A stretch of 15,157 bases of DNA from Bilophila wadsworthia ATCC 49260 (GCF_000701705.1 NZ_JNJP01000083.1:1-15157), one strand, 5' to 3'. Shown: positions 6,187 through 14,624, numbered from the stretch's first letter. Numbers and translations are program-made. Notes: generated from the sequence alone by a model not told the origin.

Positions 6187-6776
6187 GCCCACGGCAACTC
6201 CGGCAGGCTAAAGGGGCTGCTGGTCACACAAAACCCATAACCGTTGGGTGTGCATTCCTCCCGTTGCGGTTCTCCTTGTTCACGGTTCACCACCAGTGAG
6301 AACCGCTGTCCCGTTCCTGCGCTGCGCAGTATGAAATACGTCATTTTGGCTTTGCGGGCGGTTTCCATGCGTCGTCTTCTCAACAGTCCTTGTTCCTCGC
6401 CTTCATGACGATCCGATGATAGAGAGGGCACTCTGTATCTGACGAAACGTACCCACTCACCGCAAAAGTCGGCAGGGACAGCCCGTGGATAGGACAACCG
6501 GGCGTAATCGCGGAACCACGGCTGTGAAATCACGTTTTCCGCCAGCCAGTCCATGTCTTCACGGGAGGAAGCGAAAACGCGCAACGCCCCCGTCAAGGGG
6601 GGAGGCAATACGGCCAGTTGTTCCCTCCCGGGGAAAGCGACGGCAAATGCTCCGGGGCGCTGGGTGAATATGCCGTGCAGCAAGCTCAACATTCGGTTCC
6701 GCAGCACCGGCCCGCTTGCGCCCGTATCGCCTCCCACGATCAGCGGCAGGGCATCACAATACCATTGGGGCCTCAT
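6183..6776 (-). CDS. cas6f: Type I-F CRISPR RNA endoribonuclease Cas6f (Csy4)
   Basis: Cas6f binds the repeat hairpin, cuts at the 3' base of the stem, and stays on the crRNA as part of the Csy complex. The 197-residue protein is close to the 187-residue P. aeruginosa Csy4 and keeps its landmarks: a catalytic-type His at about residue 34 (LLHGIF), the arginine-rich helix (GLLRRRRMETARK) that reads the RNA stem, the Ser-containing block LRSAGTGQRF, and Tyr in NGYGF near the C-terminus. ATG 6776 is preferred because GGGGAG lies 8 bp upstream. The ATG at 6782, overlapping the cas7f stop, would leave only 2 bp to that ribosome site. Its stop overlaps cas1. Confidence 0.94.
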   Translation of the reverse strand: MRPQWYCDALPLIVGGDTGASGPVLRNRMLSLLHGIFTQRPGAFAVAFPGREQLAVLPPPLTGALRVFASSREDMDWLAENVISQPWFRDYARLSYPRAVPADFCGEWVRFVRYRVPSLSSDRHEGEEQGLLRRRRMETARKAKMTYFILRSAGTGQRFSLVVNREQGEPQREECTPNGYGFCVTSSPFSLPELPWA

Positions 6777-6778
6777 GA

Positions 6779-7846
6779 TCATTCACTCCCCGAAAAGACG
6801 CCGCCACGGATAATGCAGGCCAGCAGGAACAGCCCATCGGGCGTCATGGGGTCCAGCTCGCTCACGCGGAGCATCAACTTGAAGCCGGATGCATCGCCCT
6901 TGTTGCGGAAGAATTCCTGTGCATCGAGGCTTGCGCCGTTGGGCTCCACGGGCAGCGGCACACGGCGCTCCCCATAGGCCGGATACCATGTATCGATGGT
7001 TCGCAGGGCATTGCCGATCTTCTGGTCACGCAAGGCCGCCTGTCCCATGATGCGTACGCTGTGCTGATCCTGTCCATCCGGCGCGCCTCCCACGCAATAC
7101 AGGGGGCGGGCAAAACCGCGTGTTTTATTCTTATTCTCAAGGTAGTTTTGCGAAGGGAAGACTTCAACGGCCCCACCGACTCCCAGATCGACGTGGGCCG
7201 TCACCCGCAATTCTGTTGCCGGATCGCCTTTCCAGCCGCACGCCAGCACTTCGGTCACAGCACGCTCGTCATCGCTTACCTCTTCAAAATGATTGAAGGG
7301 AGTCGCCAGCGCGTCGAACATTTTTTTCGTACCGTCGGGCAAGAGCACCTCAACCGTAGCGGAACTTGCCACTGTGCGGTTACGCCACAAAAAACGTCCG
7401 TTGGCGATGTTGCGCACATAGCGGCAGGCCAGATGAACCAGCGCCTCACTCTCCTTGGCCCGGTCGACAAACGCCGCCAGATCGGCTTTGAAGGCGTTCA
7501 GGTCATCTATGGAGTCTTTCTGTCCCGGAGCGCAGGCGAACAACGCTTTTTTGATATCCATGCCGCGCAGGTTGAAACGCACTTGCAGGGCCGACGCATT
7601 GGCGTCGAGTTTGGCGCTGTCCGTCGTCTGGATATTGGATACTTCTTCCCGTTTGGCGCTGGCGGAAGCCGCTTGTCCTTCTTTGCTGGCTTTGTTGATG
7701 TTCTGCGTTCCACGGATGCCGTGTCTTATCACCCACAGAGGGCTCAGGTTCCCATTGTCCAATTCGTTGTAAAAGAGGCCATCCGTCACCAGAAGGCAGC
7801 GCTGAAACGACAGTACGCCCGGAAGTTTATTCAATTTTTTTGCCAT
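6779..7846 (-). CDS. cas7f: Type I-F Cascade backbone protein Cas7f (Csy3)
   Basis: Cas7f forms the six-subunit helical backbone that coats the crRNA spacer in the Csy surveillance complex. The 355-residue protein has typical Csy3 blocks: PGVLSFQRCL at the N-terminus, WVIRHGIRGTQN, YVRNIANGRFLWRNR in the middle, and a C-terminal DPMTPDGLF. The start MAKKLNKLPG is supported by TAAGGAG, in which the cas5f stop codon merges with the ribosome site, and the gap to cas5f is 13 bp. The frame stays open further upstream, but that extension overlaps cas5f and is not like the family. Length fits the 342-residue P. aeruginosa protein. It is the only junction between cas genes here that is not an overlap. 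Confidence 0.95.
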   Translation of the reverse strand: MAKKLNKLPGVLSFQRCLLVTDGLFYNELDNGNLSPLWVIRHGIRGTQNINKASKEGQAASASAKREEVSNIQTTDSAKLDANASALQVRFNLRGMDIKKALFACAPGQKDSIDDLNAFKADLAAFVDRAKESEALVHLACRYVRNIANGRFLWRNRTVASSATVEVLLPDGTKKMFDALATPFNHFEEVSDDERAVTEVLACGWKGDPATELRVTAHVDLGVGGAVEVFPSQNYLENKNKTRGFARPLYCVGGAPDGQDQHSVRIMGQAALRDQKIGNALRTIDTWYPAYGERRVPLPVEPNGASLDAQEFFRNKGDASGFKLMLRVSELDPMTPDGLFLLACIIRGGVFSGSE

Positions 7847-7859
7847 GATATTTGTCTCC

Positions 7860-8717
7860 TTACATATCCTCAGGTTCCGCTTGTTCTTGCCGCAGCACAA
7901 ATGCACCCCGCCGATCATCCAGCCACACGGGACGCCAGAAAGCCTTTTCCGCATCCGCTTCCTTCCGCCACTGGCGCAAGGAACGGTATTGCACCATGCC
8001 GATCAGAGGCTCGGCAAAGGCATGTATATAGCCGCAGCGCGCTCCGCTGCGGTGCTCGAAAGGTGTGATCGCCGCGTAGCCGAGGCAGGCTGCGGACAGC
8101 CATGTGTTGTCCTCTCCAGCCGCAGGCTGCGCTCCCAGCGCTTCCACCAGAAGTTCGGCCTGATTCTTGCCCCGGTTTTCGAGCATATCCCTCCTGTCCT
8201 TGACGACATACCCGTTTCCGATGCGATCGAACGCGGCCTCCAGAGAGTCTTCGAGGACGATTTCGCCGTGCCCCGTCACGAGGCCGCCGGAAAGCCGCGC
8301 CCGGTGCAGGAACTCACGGGCTTCCATCATACCCGCCACCTGCTCCAGCTCCCAGATAATGCTCACGCGCAGATGGGCGCAGGCCACGGGCTGCAAGGAA
8401 AGGGCGTGCGGGTTCTTCGAGGAATAGTCGCTGCCCGGAGGGGGGGTCTTACTGGCAAAAAATGCTTGCTTATTAAATGTGAACGCGGCGGCTCGCCGTT
8501 GCTGTGGCGAAAAGACGCCGTTAAAAGATTGCCCCAGCGCCTCACGGTTATGGTGGATCAGAGCCATGCCCGTCACTTTAGCCCCTCCACCCAGATGAAA
8601 GCAGAGCGCTTCTCCTAGGCCGTAGGCAGCGAAGACCGGCGGCCCGCCCATCAGGAAAGATGCGGAAAGCATGTTGGCGGCCTGAACCCGCACGCGGGGA
8701 AAGACAAGATAGCTCAT
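7860..8717 (-). CDS. cas5f: Type I-F Cascade subunit Cas5f (Csy2)
   Basis: Cas5f caps the 5' handle of the crRNA and pairs with Cas8f at the foot of the Csy complex. The 285-residue protein shows the Csy2 N-terminus (YLVFPRVRVQAANMLSASF, comparable to LPRLSIQNANAISSP in P. aeruginosa), and a later block RLSGGLVTG fits the RLAGGSILP region. ATG 8717 is chosen over upstream in-frame starts because it forms an ATGA overlap with cas8f and has GGAGGAGGAG 5 bp upstream. It is shorter than the roughly 327-residue P. aeruginosa protein. Assignment rests on these motifs and on its position between cas8f and cas7f. Confidence 0.92.
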   Translation of the reverse strand: MSYLVFPRVRVQAANMLSASFLMGGPPVFAAYGLGEALCFHLGGGAKVTGMALIHHNREALGQSFNGVFSPQQRRAAAFTFNKQAFFASKTPPPGSDYSSKNPHALSLQPVACAHLRVSIIWELEQVAGMMEAREFLHRARLSGGLVTGHGEIVLEDSLEAAFDRIGNGYVVKDRRDMLENRGKNQAELLVEALGAQPAAGEDNTWLSAACLGYAAITPFEHRSGARCGYIHAFAEPLIGMVQYRSLRQWRKEADAEKAFWRPVWLDDRRGAFVLRQEQAEPEDM

Positions 8718-9958
8718 CGAAACTCCTCCTCCAAAAGCCCCGCAACCGTCGCGGTTGCCGTCACATCCAGAACCATCACTCGGTTTCCGTTGGCATATGA
8801 GGCATGTTCCATGCCGCCGATCACCAGCCACGCCATATCGCGGGGCCATGTACCGTCACGTAAGGCGGGATCAAGCAAGCCGCGCATCGCAATCGGCCTC
8901 AACTCCGGCGAGACCAGCGCCTCGGTTCCTGTTTCAGGATTCTGTTCCTGCGGGAGCATAACGGCATAATCCCGTAGCATTTCCCGTGCCTCGTCAGCCT
9001 GTTGCAGGACAGCGGCGGCGATGTTCCCCAGAAGGGCTTCCTCTTCCTCCCGCGCTTTCAAATCGGTTCGCCTGGGCGTGGCGGACTCTCCATTGTCCAA
9101 TCCACACCGCCGCCGAAAGTCCGCGTAGGCGAGCAGGGCTTGCCGCAGAGGGCCGGACGAGGAGAAATCGAGGGAAATCCCCTTGTAATAGAGGGAGAAG
9201 GCGGTTCGCAAGTCATCAGCGCTGCATGGCGCATCCACAAAGAGCGGGCGCTGCATGACCTGTACAAGCCCACCCACGTTCTGGGGATTGGAGCCGCCGA
9301 TGCCGAACTGCGCCTGCCGTAGCTTGCGCATCTTCATGCGGGGGGCGTTTCCCGCATCCTCTCCGTTTTCGGGCTTTCCGATGCGTTTTCCTTCCTCTTC
9401 ACACGCGACATTATGGCGGGGCACCAGCCCGTTGTCCTTTTCGAAGAGCAGTTCGGATATCCCGCCCGCTGTCATGGGCGTCATGGACACATAACCACCT
9501 TCAGCGCCTTCTTTGGGAATCAGGATCTGGCGCAAACGGTGATCCACATGCTCAACGCCGACGCTGAAAGCCGAGGAGCACGCCCCGGTCATGGCGTCCT
9601 CGATGGCGCGGCGTTCTTCTGACGATGCGGCTTCCGCAAAGGGATTGCCCCGTACCACGGCATTCACCTGTTTGCAGATGCCCGCCACCGCCGCGCCGCC
9701 CTTGCCGTAGTCCAGCGAAAGGGACACCCCCCGCGCCATCAGCGTACGGGCCGAGACATAAGGGGCATCCAGAGCATCGTCCGAAGCGAGGCGCACCCCC
9801 GCGAGGGCCGCGTTGGAGTTGACCGTTTTCGAGCTGAAATGAACAAGTTCCGCGATTGTGTTGCGATAGGTTTCTGGTGGATAGGCTTTCCACAGTTTTT
9901 CATTCTTGGCTTGGCGTTCCTGCTGTCCGCCGTCCGCCTCCATGTTCGCTTCATCCAT
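8714..9958 (-). CDS. cas8f: Type I-F Cascade large subunit Cas8f (Csy1)
   Basis: Cas8f recognises the PAM and, with Cas5f, opens target DNA and recruits Cas2-3. The 414-residue protein has the GGSNPQN motif (about residues 221-227), which corresponds to the conserved GG-x-PQN of Csy1, and EGGYVSMTPM before it. The C-terminal half is rich in charged helices, as in the family, and the length is near the 434 residues of P. aeruginosa Csy1. ATG 9958 is chosen because AAGGAG lies 7 bp upstream. The ATG at 9976, which gives an ATGA overlap with cas2-3 and six extra residues, has no good site. The protein is diverged, so position in the operon adds much to the call. Confidence 0.92.
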   Translation of the reverse strand: MDEANMEADGGQQERQAKNEKLWKAYPPETYRNTIAELVHFSSKTVNSNAALAGVRLASDDALDAPYVSARTLMARGVSLSLDYGKGGAAVAGICKQVNAVVRGNPFAEAASSEERRAIEDAMTGACSSAFSVGVEHVDHRLRQILIPKEGAEGGYVSMTPMTAGGISELLFEKDNGLVPRHNVACEEEGKRIGKPENGEDAGNAPRMKMRKLRQAQFGIGGSNPQNVGGLVQVMQRPLFVDAPCSADDLRTAFSLYYKGISLDFSSSGPLRQALLAYADFRRRCGLDNGESATPRRTDLKAREEEEALLGNIAAAVLQQADEAREMLRDYAVMLPQEQNPETGTEALVSPELRPIAMRGLLDPALRDGTWPRDMAWLVIGGMEHASYANGNRVMVLDVTATATVAGLLEEEFR

Positions 9959-9972
9959 CCTTTCTCTCCTTG

Positions 9973-12900
9973 TCATTCCGCCGCCGGACGGCGGACAATG
10001 CCGAACCCCTTGTCATATTCCCATCTGTCGGTATCGCTGTATGAAACCAGTTCGGCCGAGAGCGCACGTTCTTCGTCCACCCCGACAGCTTCGCATTGGG
10101 CGCGCATGGTTTCGGCATCCAGCCACAGCCATGCGTTGGGCAGGGCATCGACTTCACGGAAGGAACGCTCGTCGCGCTCCACCCACTGTCCGCCAGAGCC
10201 ACGCCGTTCTCCCTGATATACAAATGCCTCGTAACTATCGCCAAGGCGTTCGGCGTCACGTCCCAAGCGCCACGTTTCCGTTCTTCCCATACGATTGCGC
10301 AACGGTGTCTCGTTGTAAACCCATTCGGAAAGCAGGGCGGCCGGCGAATGCTCCGCAACGAAAGAGTATTCGCCGGTCTCTGGCCCAAAATACGGAAACA
10401 GCCGTTTTGCAATGGCCTTGTCGTCGCGTCTGGCAAGGCGGCAATCCTCGCCAAGGCGTACGTCCGCCGTTATGACAAGCCGCCCTTCGCGCCACGGCAG
10501 GATTTGGGCCAGATCATGGATGGAGTACCTTTCCTTGTCTTTCCCTTCATAGCCGGGCCAACAAAACGCGGGCGCGCGCGGTTCGCCCCTATCGCTGTTG
10601 CGGCAATGCCGCCAGTTGAACTGCGGCACGGCAATGTTGGGAGCATCCCCGCAAGGGCGCAGGCGGTGACGGTTGACCCGGCCGGCGGCCTGCACCAGCG
10701 ATTGGGCGCTGGACACGTCCAGTACGGCCCAGTCGAAGTCGTGATCCCGCCCCACCTCTTCCACCGGAGTGGCAACCACGATGAAAGGCACGTCTGGGCG
10801 CTCTTCGTGCGCGGCTTCATCCAGAAAGGCGCGGATCTCGTGGTCAGCCACGATATGCCTGTCGCCTTCCGCACGTGAAAGCAGAAAATCCAGCCTCTTT
10901 TCCTTGTGGAAGCGGGCGATGTGCCAGTCGTTCGCATGATAGCAAGCAACACGCGCCTGTGGCAGTTCTTTCGCCAGATGCCGGGCCACGTCCACGGCTG
11001 TTGCGATATTCGCCACGCGTACCAAGCCAAAGGAGTACGCCACGCCGGAGCGGGCATCCGTCAGGGCGTGGCGGGCGTGCAGTTTTTGAACTCCCGCGGT
11101 CACGGCACCCATCCATGTGCTGACGCTTTCTTCAGCCATCGGGAGCAGTTCGGCATGGCGGTACACGGGTAAGGCGGCTATGGCCTCCAACTGTGCGGAC
11201 ACCCGGCTGTCGTACAGTGCAAGCAGGGCCGCAGCCCTTTCCGCTCGGCCTTTTTCCGGCACATGGGGTACGGCTTTTATGAGCGGCGGCAGGGCGTCAT
11301 CAATGAACGCCAGCACATACAGCGTCTTTGCCTCGGAACGGGGCTTTTCCTCGTCAGTGCAAGCGCTCTTGCCATGCCGCAATGCGCACGCCATTTCCGC
11401 GCCGGAAGCATAGGCCGCTTCCACGGCCTGCGCTACGGGGCGGGACAGTGTGGCTGAGGAACAGATGACGTTGCGCCCGAAAAACGCGCACCATTGGACA
11501 AGGCGCAGTACGGCGACAAGGGATTCGGGGTCATAGGAATCGATTTCGTCGAGGACAAGATCGGCACTCATGAGGCGCAGCAGAGCTTTGACGTGATGCC
11601 CTTGCCGATGTGGTTCTCCGGCGGCGATCAGGTAGTCGATGGTGGAAACCAGCAGAGGAGCGCCAACGATGCGCCGCTCCTGCGGTTTGGGGAAGAAGGA
11701 TTCCAGCCATGCGGGCAATGGCCAGTTTCCGCCGGAGGTCAGCGCTTCCGTTTCCGCAGGATTGCCGTCATCGTCTGACCACGGGGCGGCAATGTTTTCT
11801 TTCTCTTTGATGTTGGAAGCATTGAACAGTTTCCGCGTCACGTCATCGCCGATAACCGTAGCGAGATCGCTGTCGGAAAGGCCAAGCTGGCATTGCAGGG
11901 CCCGCCCCGTTTGTAATGTAAGGCTACGCAGGTTCAAGGCGATGGAAAACCGGGGAGCGACGCTGCGGGAGAGAACGCAGGCAGCGCGCACGTTCATGCG
12001 TGTCTTGCCGCTGCCGGTTCCCGCCATGTTGAAAACAAGGGCACCGCTTGTGGGGTACGCCTCCCGCGCTTCGGCCAGCGCATCAGCCGCCGTATTTTGC
12101 CATGCGAAACGGCTTTCCGGATCCGCCGGGCGCAAAACGGCCTCCAGCGAGCAGGGTTGTAGGCCCGTCAGGGATGCTTCGGGACGCTCCACAAGGTTCG
12201 CCATGCGCCAAACCAGATCCGCCGCTTTTTCCGAAACGCGGGACAAATGCTCGGCGAGGCGTTGATTCAAGCGGCGTCCATCGGGTGCGACATGCGTGTT
12301 GGCGAAGGCGGGGGAAGTATCTTTGTTTGGCGGGCACTCCAGCGCCGATACCGTGTGATCCGCAAAGACAAGAGCCGCGCGTGCATACAGGAAAACGGAT
12401 CTCCAGTATGGAATCCACGCTTCACCCGCCATGCCCACAGCCGCTGCGGAAAGGCGTTTGTCCAGCCGTTGCGCGAGTTCCCCAAAGGAACCTTCAGGTT
12501 CGGACCACGGGGTGAAAAGCGCGTCATCAGGCGGGCAGGGCAGGTTTTCCCGTACGAGCCTGCCTTCCGGGCAGGGCAGACGAGAGGAGAACAGGCCATG
12601 ATGTGTGGAAACAAGCGCATCCACGCATTCCTGTGCCGAAGCAAGTCCATAGCGCGAGGCGTTGCAAATCTCCCGTTCTCCTATGAACATTTCGAGGCGT
12701 TTTGTATACACGTTCGCCCATGCCGTCTTCCAGTCCATGCCGGATCGCACCGCCTGCCATAACTTGAGCGAAATCCATTCATGCCGCACGGCATCGGCCA
12801 ACTCCGCTTTCCCTCGCAGCTTTTCCTGGAACTTCAGAGAATATTTGCCCAAGTCATGCAGCAGGCCCGCCAAGCGCGCCGCTAACCCGGCATAGCGAAC

Positions 12901-13212
12901 CCACTCGGACACACGCACAGGAGTGGTAATCCGGCGATACCCTGCTGGAAAATGGCCTTCAGGCCCGAAACGTCCCCGTGCGCCCACTATCCAGAGTAAC
13001 TTCATACGGCGGCGACCATCGTTCTGGTAGCAGGCCACGGAAGTCTGTCGTGTAGCGCTTCGGGCTAAAGCGGCGCGCACTTCCTGCAACCCTTCAGTCG
13101 TCATAGGCGACATCCAGCAACGTTCCCCTGCGCGCAGGGCGTAGCTGTCCAGTATGGCGCGGCTGCGGGGAATAGCCCGTTTCTGGCAAGCGGAAATGAA
13201 GATGACGTGCAT
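9973..13212 (-). CDS. cas2-3: Type I-F Cas2-Cas3 fusion: helicase-nuclease
   Basis: This fusion is unique to type I-F. The Cas2 part supports spacer integration, and the Cas3 part unwinds and degrades DNA bound by the Csy complex. The product has 1079 residues, matching the usual length. Residues 1-90 are Cas2-like (MHVIFISACQKRA, then LLWIVG). The HD nuclease has HD at 119-120 with LGK following, HH at 204-205 and ADHTVS near 284-289. The helicase has Walker A GTGSGKT (398-404), DEID (555-558), SAT (586-588) and a motif VI QAAGRVNRHR near 840. All catalytic motifs look intact. ATG 13212 fits the family N-terminus but lacks a clear Shine-Dalgarno, so the first gene of the operon may be weakly translated. 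The stop overlaps the upstream cas8f ATG. Confidence 0.97.
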   Translation of the reverse strand: MHVIFISACQKRAIPRSRAILDSYALRAGERCWMSPMTTEGLQEVRAALARSATRQTSVACYQNDGRRRMKLLWIVGARGRFGPEGHFPAGYRRITTPVRVSEWVRYAGLAARLAGLLHDLGKYSLKFQEKLRGKAELADAVRHEWISLKLWQAVRSGMDWKTAWANVYTKRLEMFIGEREICNASRYGLASAQECVDALVSTHHGLFSSRLPCPEGRLVRENLPCPPDDALFTPWSEPEGSFGELAQRLDKRLSAAAVGMAGEAWIPYWRSVFLYARAALVFADHTVSALECPPNKDTSPAFANTHVAPDGRRLNQRLAEHLSRVSEKAADLVWRMANLVERPEASLTGLQPCSLEAVLRPADPESRFAWQNTAADALAEAREAYPTSGALVFNMAGTGSGKTRMNVRAACVLSRSVAPRFSIALNLRSLTLQTGRALQCQLGLSDSDLATVIGDDVTRKLFNASNIKEKENIAAPWSDDDGNPAETEALTSGGNWPLPAWLESFFPKPQERRIVGAPLLVSTIDYLIAAGEPHRQGHHVKALLRLMSADLVLDEIDSYDPESLVAVLRLVQWCAFFGRNVICSSATLSRPVAQAVEAAYASGAEMACALRHGKSACTDEEKPRSEAKTLYVLAFIDDALPPLIKAVPHVPEKGRAERAAALLALYDSRVSAQLEAIAALPVYRHAELLPMAEESVSTWMGAVTAGVQKLHARHALTDARSGVAYSFGLVRVANIATAVDVARHLAKELPQARVACYHANDWHIARFHKEKRLDFLLSRAEGDRHIVADHEIRAFLDEAAHEERPDVPFIVVATPVEEVGRDHDFDWAVLDVSSAQSLVQAAGRVNRHRLRPCGDAPNIAVPQFNWRHCRNSDRGEPRAPAFCWPGYEGKDKERYSIHDLAQILPWREGRLVITADVRLGEDCRLARRDDKAIAKRLFPYFGPETGEYSFVAEHSPAALLSEWVYNETPLRNRMGRTETWRLGRDAERLGDSYEAFVYQGERRGSGGQWVERDERSFREVDALPNAWLWLDAETMRAQCEAVGVDEERALSAELVSYSDTDRWEYDKGFGIVRRPAAE

Positions 13213-13424
13213 AGAAGAAAAGGTATCGGTTTATACAGATGAGAGCAATATGACACGGGGAACAGCATCTCATCTTTTTTGTAGCTTCCTTTTGGCTTCA
13301 AAAAAAGTTGTTCGGAAAAACCTTTTGGAATAAAGTAGTTAAAAAGAAGCGATGCGGACGAAGCTATTGGAGGTGCCAAGATGTAATCCTTTGAAAGATA
13401 AAGATATTGTCTCGTATCGCTCTA
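13213..13424. promoter_or_regulatory. Divergent control region: cas operon promoter and leader of array 2
   Basis: This 212-bp AT-rich stretch separates the start of cas2-3 (leftwards) from array 2 (rightwards). Plus-strand TTGTTC (13308-13313), 17 bp, TAAAGT (13331-13336) is a weak candidate promoter for array 2. On the minus strand TATAAA (complement of 13230-13235) is a possible -10 for the cas operon, with no convincing -35. CCTTTTGG occurs at 13288-13295 and again at 13321-13328, 33 bp apart. The last 32 bp (13393-13424) share GAAA, ATAA, ATATTGT and terminal CTCTA with the leader of array 1. Confidence 0.6.
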
Positions 13425-13572
13425 GTTGTCCGCCGTGTAGGCGGTTTAGAAGATCAGGACCACCTGTAATGAAATCCTCAAAACGTTGTCCGCCGTGTAG
13501 GCGGTTTAGAAGTCCCCGCGGCTACTCCACGGCTTGGGGCTCTAGTTGTCCGCCGTGTAGGCGGTTTAGAAG
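13425..13572 (+). CRISPR. CRISPR array 2, type I-F: 3 repeats, 2 spacers
   Basis: Three identical 28-bp repeats at 13425-13452, 13485-13512 and 13545-13572 are separated by two 32-bp spacers. Repeats read in crRNA sense on the plus strand and begin GTTGTCC, differing from array 1 (GTTATCC) at base 4 only. The hairpin CCGCC/GGCGG and the TTTAGAAG end are unchanged, so one Cas6f should process both. The leader is on the cas2-3 side. The last repeat is undamaged, and phage-like sequence begins soon after it, so the array may have been cut short. The second spacer ends GCTCTA, the same six bases that end this leader. Confidence 0.97.
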
Positions 13573-13762
13573 GGCTCATCGAAGAATCTTTTATCATGAG
13601 GTTCCCCTTCCTTACTCGCCGCCGATGGAACGGGCGCAACGGTCGTTCTCGTAACTCGCCGTTATGAAGCTGACCCCGCCCCACGTGAAGACTCCGGCGT
13701 TCTGCCGGGCGTCGACTACCCCGCGACCCTTACCCCCGCCGTGGGCCTGTAGGAGGTGCATC
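13573..13762. other. Spacer between array 2 and the phage-like region
   Basis: No gene is firmly supported. A plus-strand frame is open from 13664 into the next gene but the good ribosome site is at 13751. A minus-strand frame (about 13857-13612) reads through the start of the antirepressor gene and has no clear start. CGGC (13696-13699) and GCCG (13705-13708) make a small hairpin. Any phage attachment site or array remnant would be expected here, but no duplicated sequence was recognised. Confidence 0.4.
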
Positions 13763-14622
13763 ATGTCACAGTGTGAACTCATGCCCATGCCCGCGCCTTT
13801 GGTCGTCTTACACGACGGACGCCCCACCACCTCTCTGGAGATCGCCAAGTTTTTCAAGAAGCGTCACGATGTTGTATTGCGGGATGTTCGTAATATTATG
13901 GATAACTGACCGGAACCGTTTAGCCACCACAATTTTGTGGGGCTAACTATATTGATGATCAAGCCAAGAATCGCCCCATGTTCATCATCTTCAAGGACGG
14001 CTTCACTCTCTTGGTGATGGGCTATACAGGCCCCGAGGCTATGCGCTTCAAGCTGGCCAACATCGAAGCCTTCAACGCGCTGGAGGCCGAGTTGCAGCGC
14101 CAGCGGGAAGGGGCCTTGCCGCCCGCCGACGCCCTCGCCCCGTCGCAACAGGCGCAACTCAAGGCACTGGTCGACGCCAAGGTCGGCATGTTGCCGAAGG
14201 AGCACCAGCGCAAGGGCTACGGCGAAGTGTGGAGCCACTTCGCCCGGCACTTCGAGATCGGCAAGTACACGCAACTGCCGCCGGAGAGGATGGCCGAGGC
14301 CGTGGAGTATTTGATCGAGCTGGAGCTCAAGATAGCGGACCCCGCCCTGCCCGATATGAGGAGCTTGCCGCGCTTCGCAAGTTATGACCGATACGCGGCG
14401 AGCATTGAGGCGGCCTATACCATTCTTTCGAGGCTAAACGCACTTGATGTACAGTTCTCACAGGCGCGTCTCGGCACCCACCCCCTGCGCGACGGAAATT
14501 GCTCACGGTTTTATGACGCCGTGATGCGCGAAGTGCGTATTTCTGCCACAATGGTGGATGCGGCGCGCAATGCGCTCAACAACGCTATCGAGCTTCGCCA
14601 GATAGCGGAAACGGTGTGTTAG
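13763..14622 (+). pseudogene. Rha-family phage antirepressor/regulator with ORF6C-like C-terminus, disrupted
   Basis: Rha proteins are phage regulators with an N-terminal DNA-binding-like domain, often joined to a C-terminal module such as ORF6C. The first 48 codons give a typical start (TTSLEIAKFFKKRHDVVLRD). A TGA at 13907-13909 interrupts the frame just after NIMDN, where relatives often have Cys. The same frame then continues PEPFSHHNFVG. After a GGGG run (13939-13942) the frame must shift by one base to continue ANYIDDQ, then FKDGFTLLVMGYTGPEAMRFK. The latter is the classic Rha block, followed by an ORF6C-like helical region. One lost G restores the second frame. AGGAGG (13751-13756) supports the start at 13763. 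The 214-codon piece from ATG 13978 could be made alone. A sequencing error could explain the shift but not the TGA. Confidence 0.75.
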
Positions 14623-14624
14623 CC

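Noticed and set aside
7847..7954. N-terminal extension of cas7f into cas5f
   Set aside because: The TAAGGAG ribosome site before ATG 7846 and the family N-terminus fix the later start.
13612..13857. Minus-strand 81-codon frame opposite the antirepressor start
   Set aside because: It overlaps a well-supported plus-strand gene start and its ribosome site, and I recognise no family. A short phage gene starting within it cannot be fully excluded.
13907..13909. TGA in the Rha-like gene as a selenocysteine codon
   Set aside because: Rha is not a redox enzyme, no selenocysteine-insertion hairpin was recognised after it, and a frameshift follows 33 bp later; gene decay is simpler.
13931..13945. Programmed -1 frameshift at the GGGG run
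   Set aside because: The sequence does not form a canonical slippery heptamer and the upstream TGA would already stop translation.
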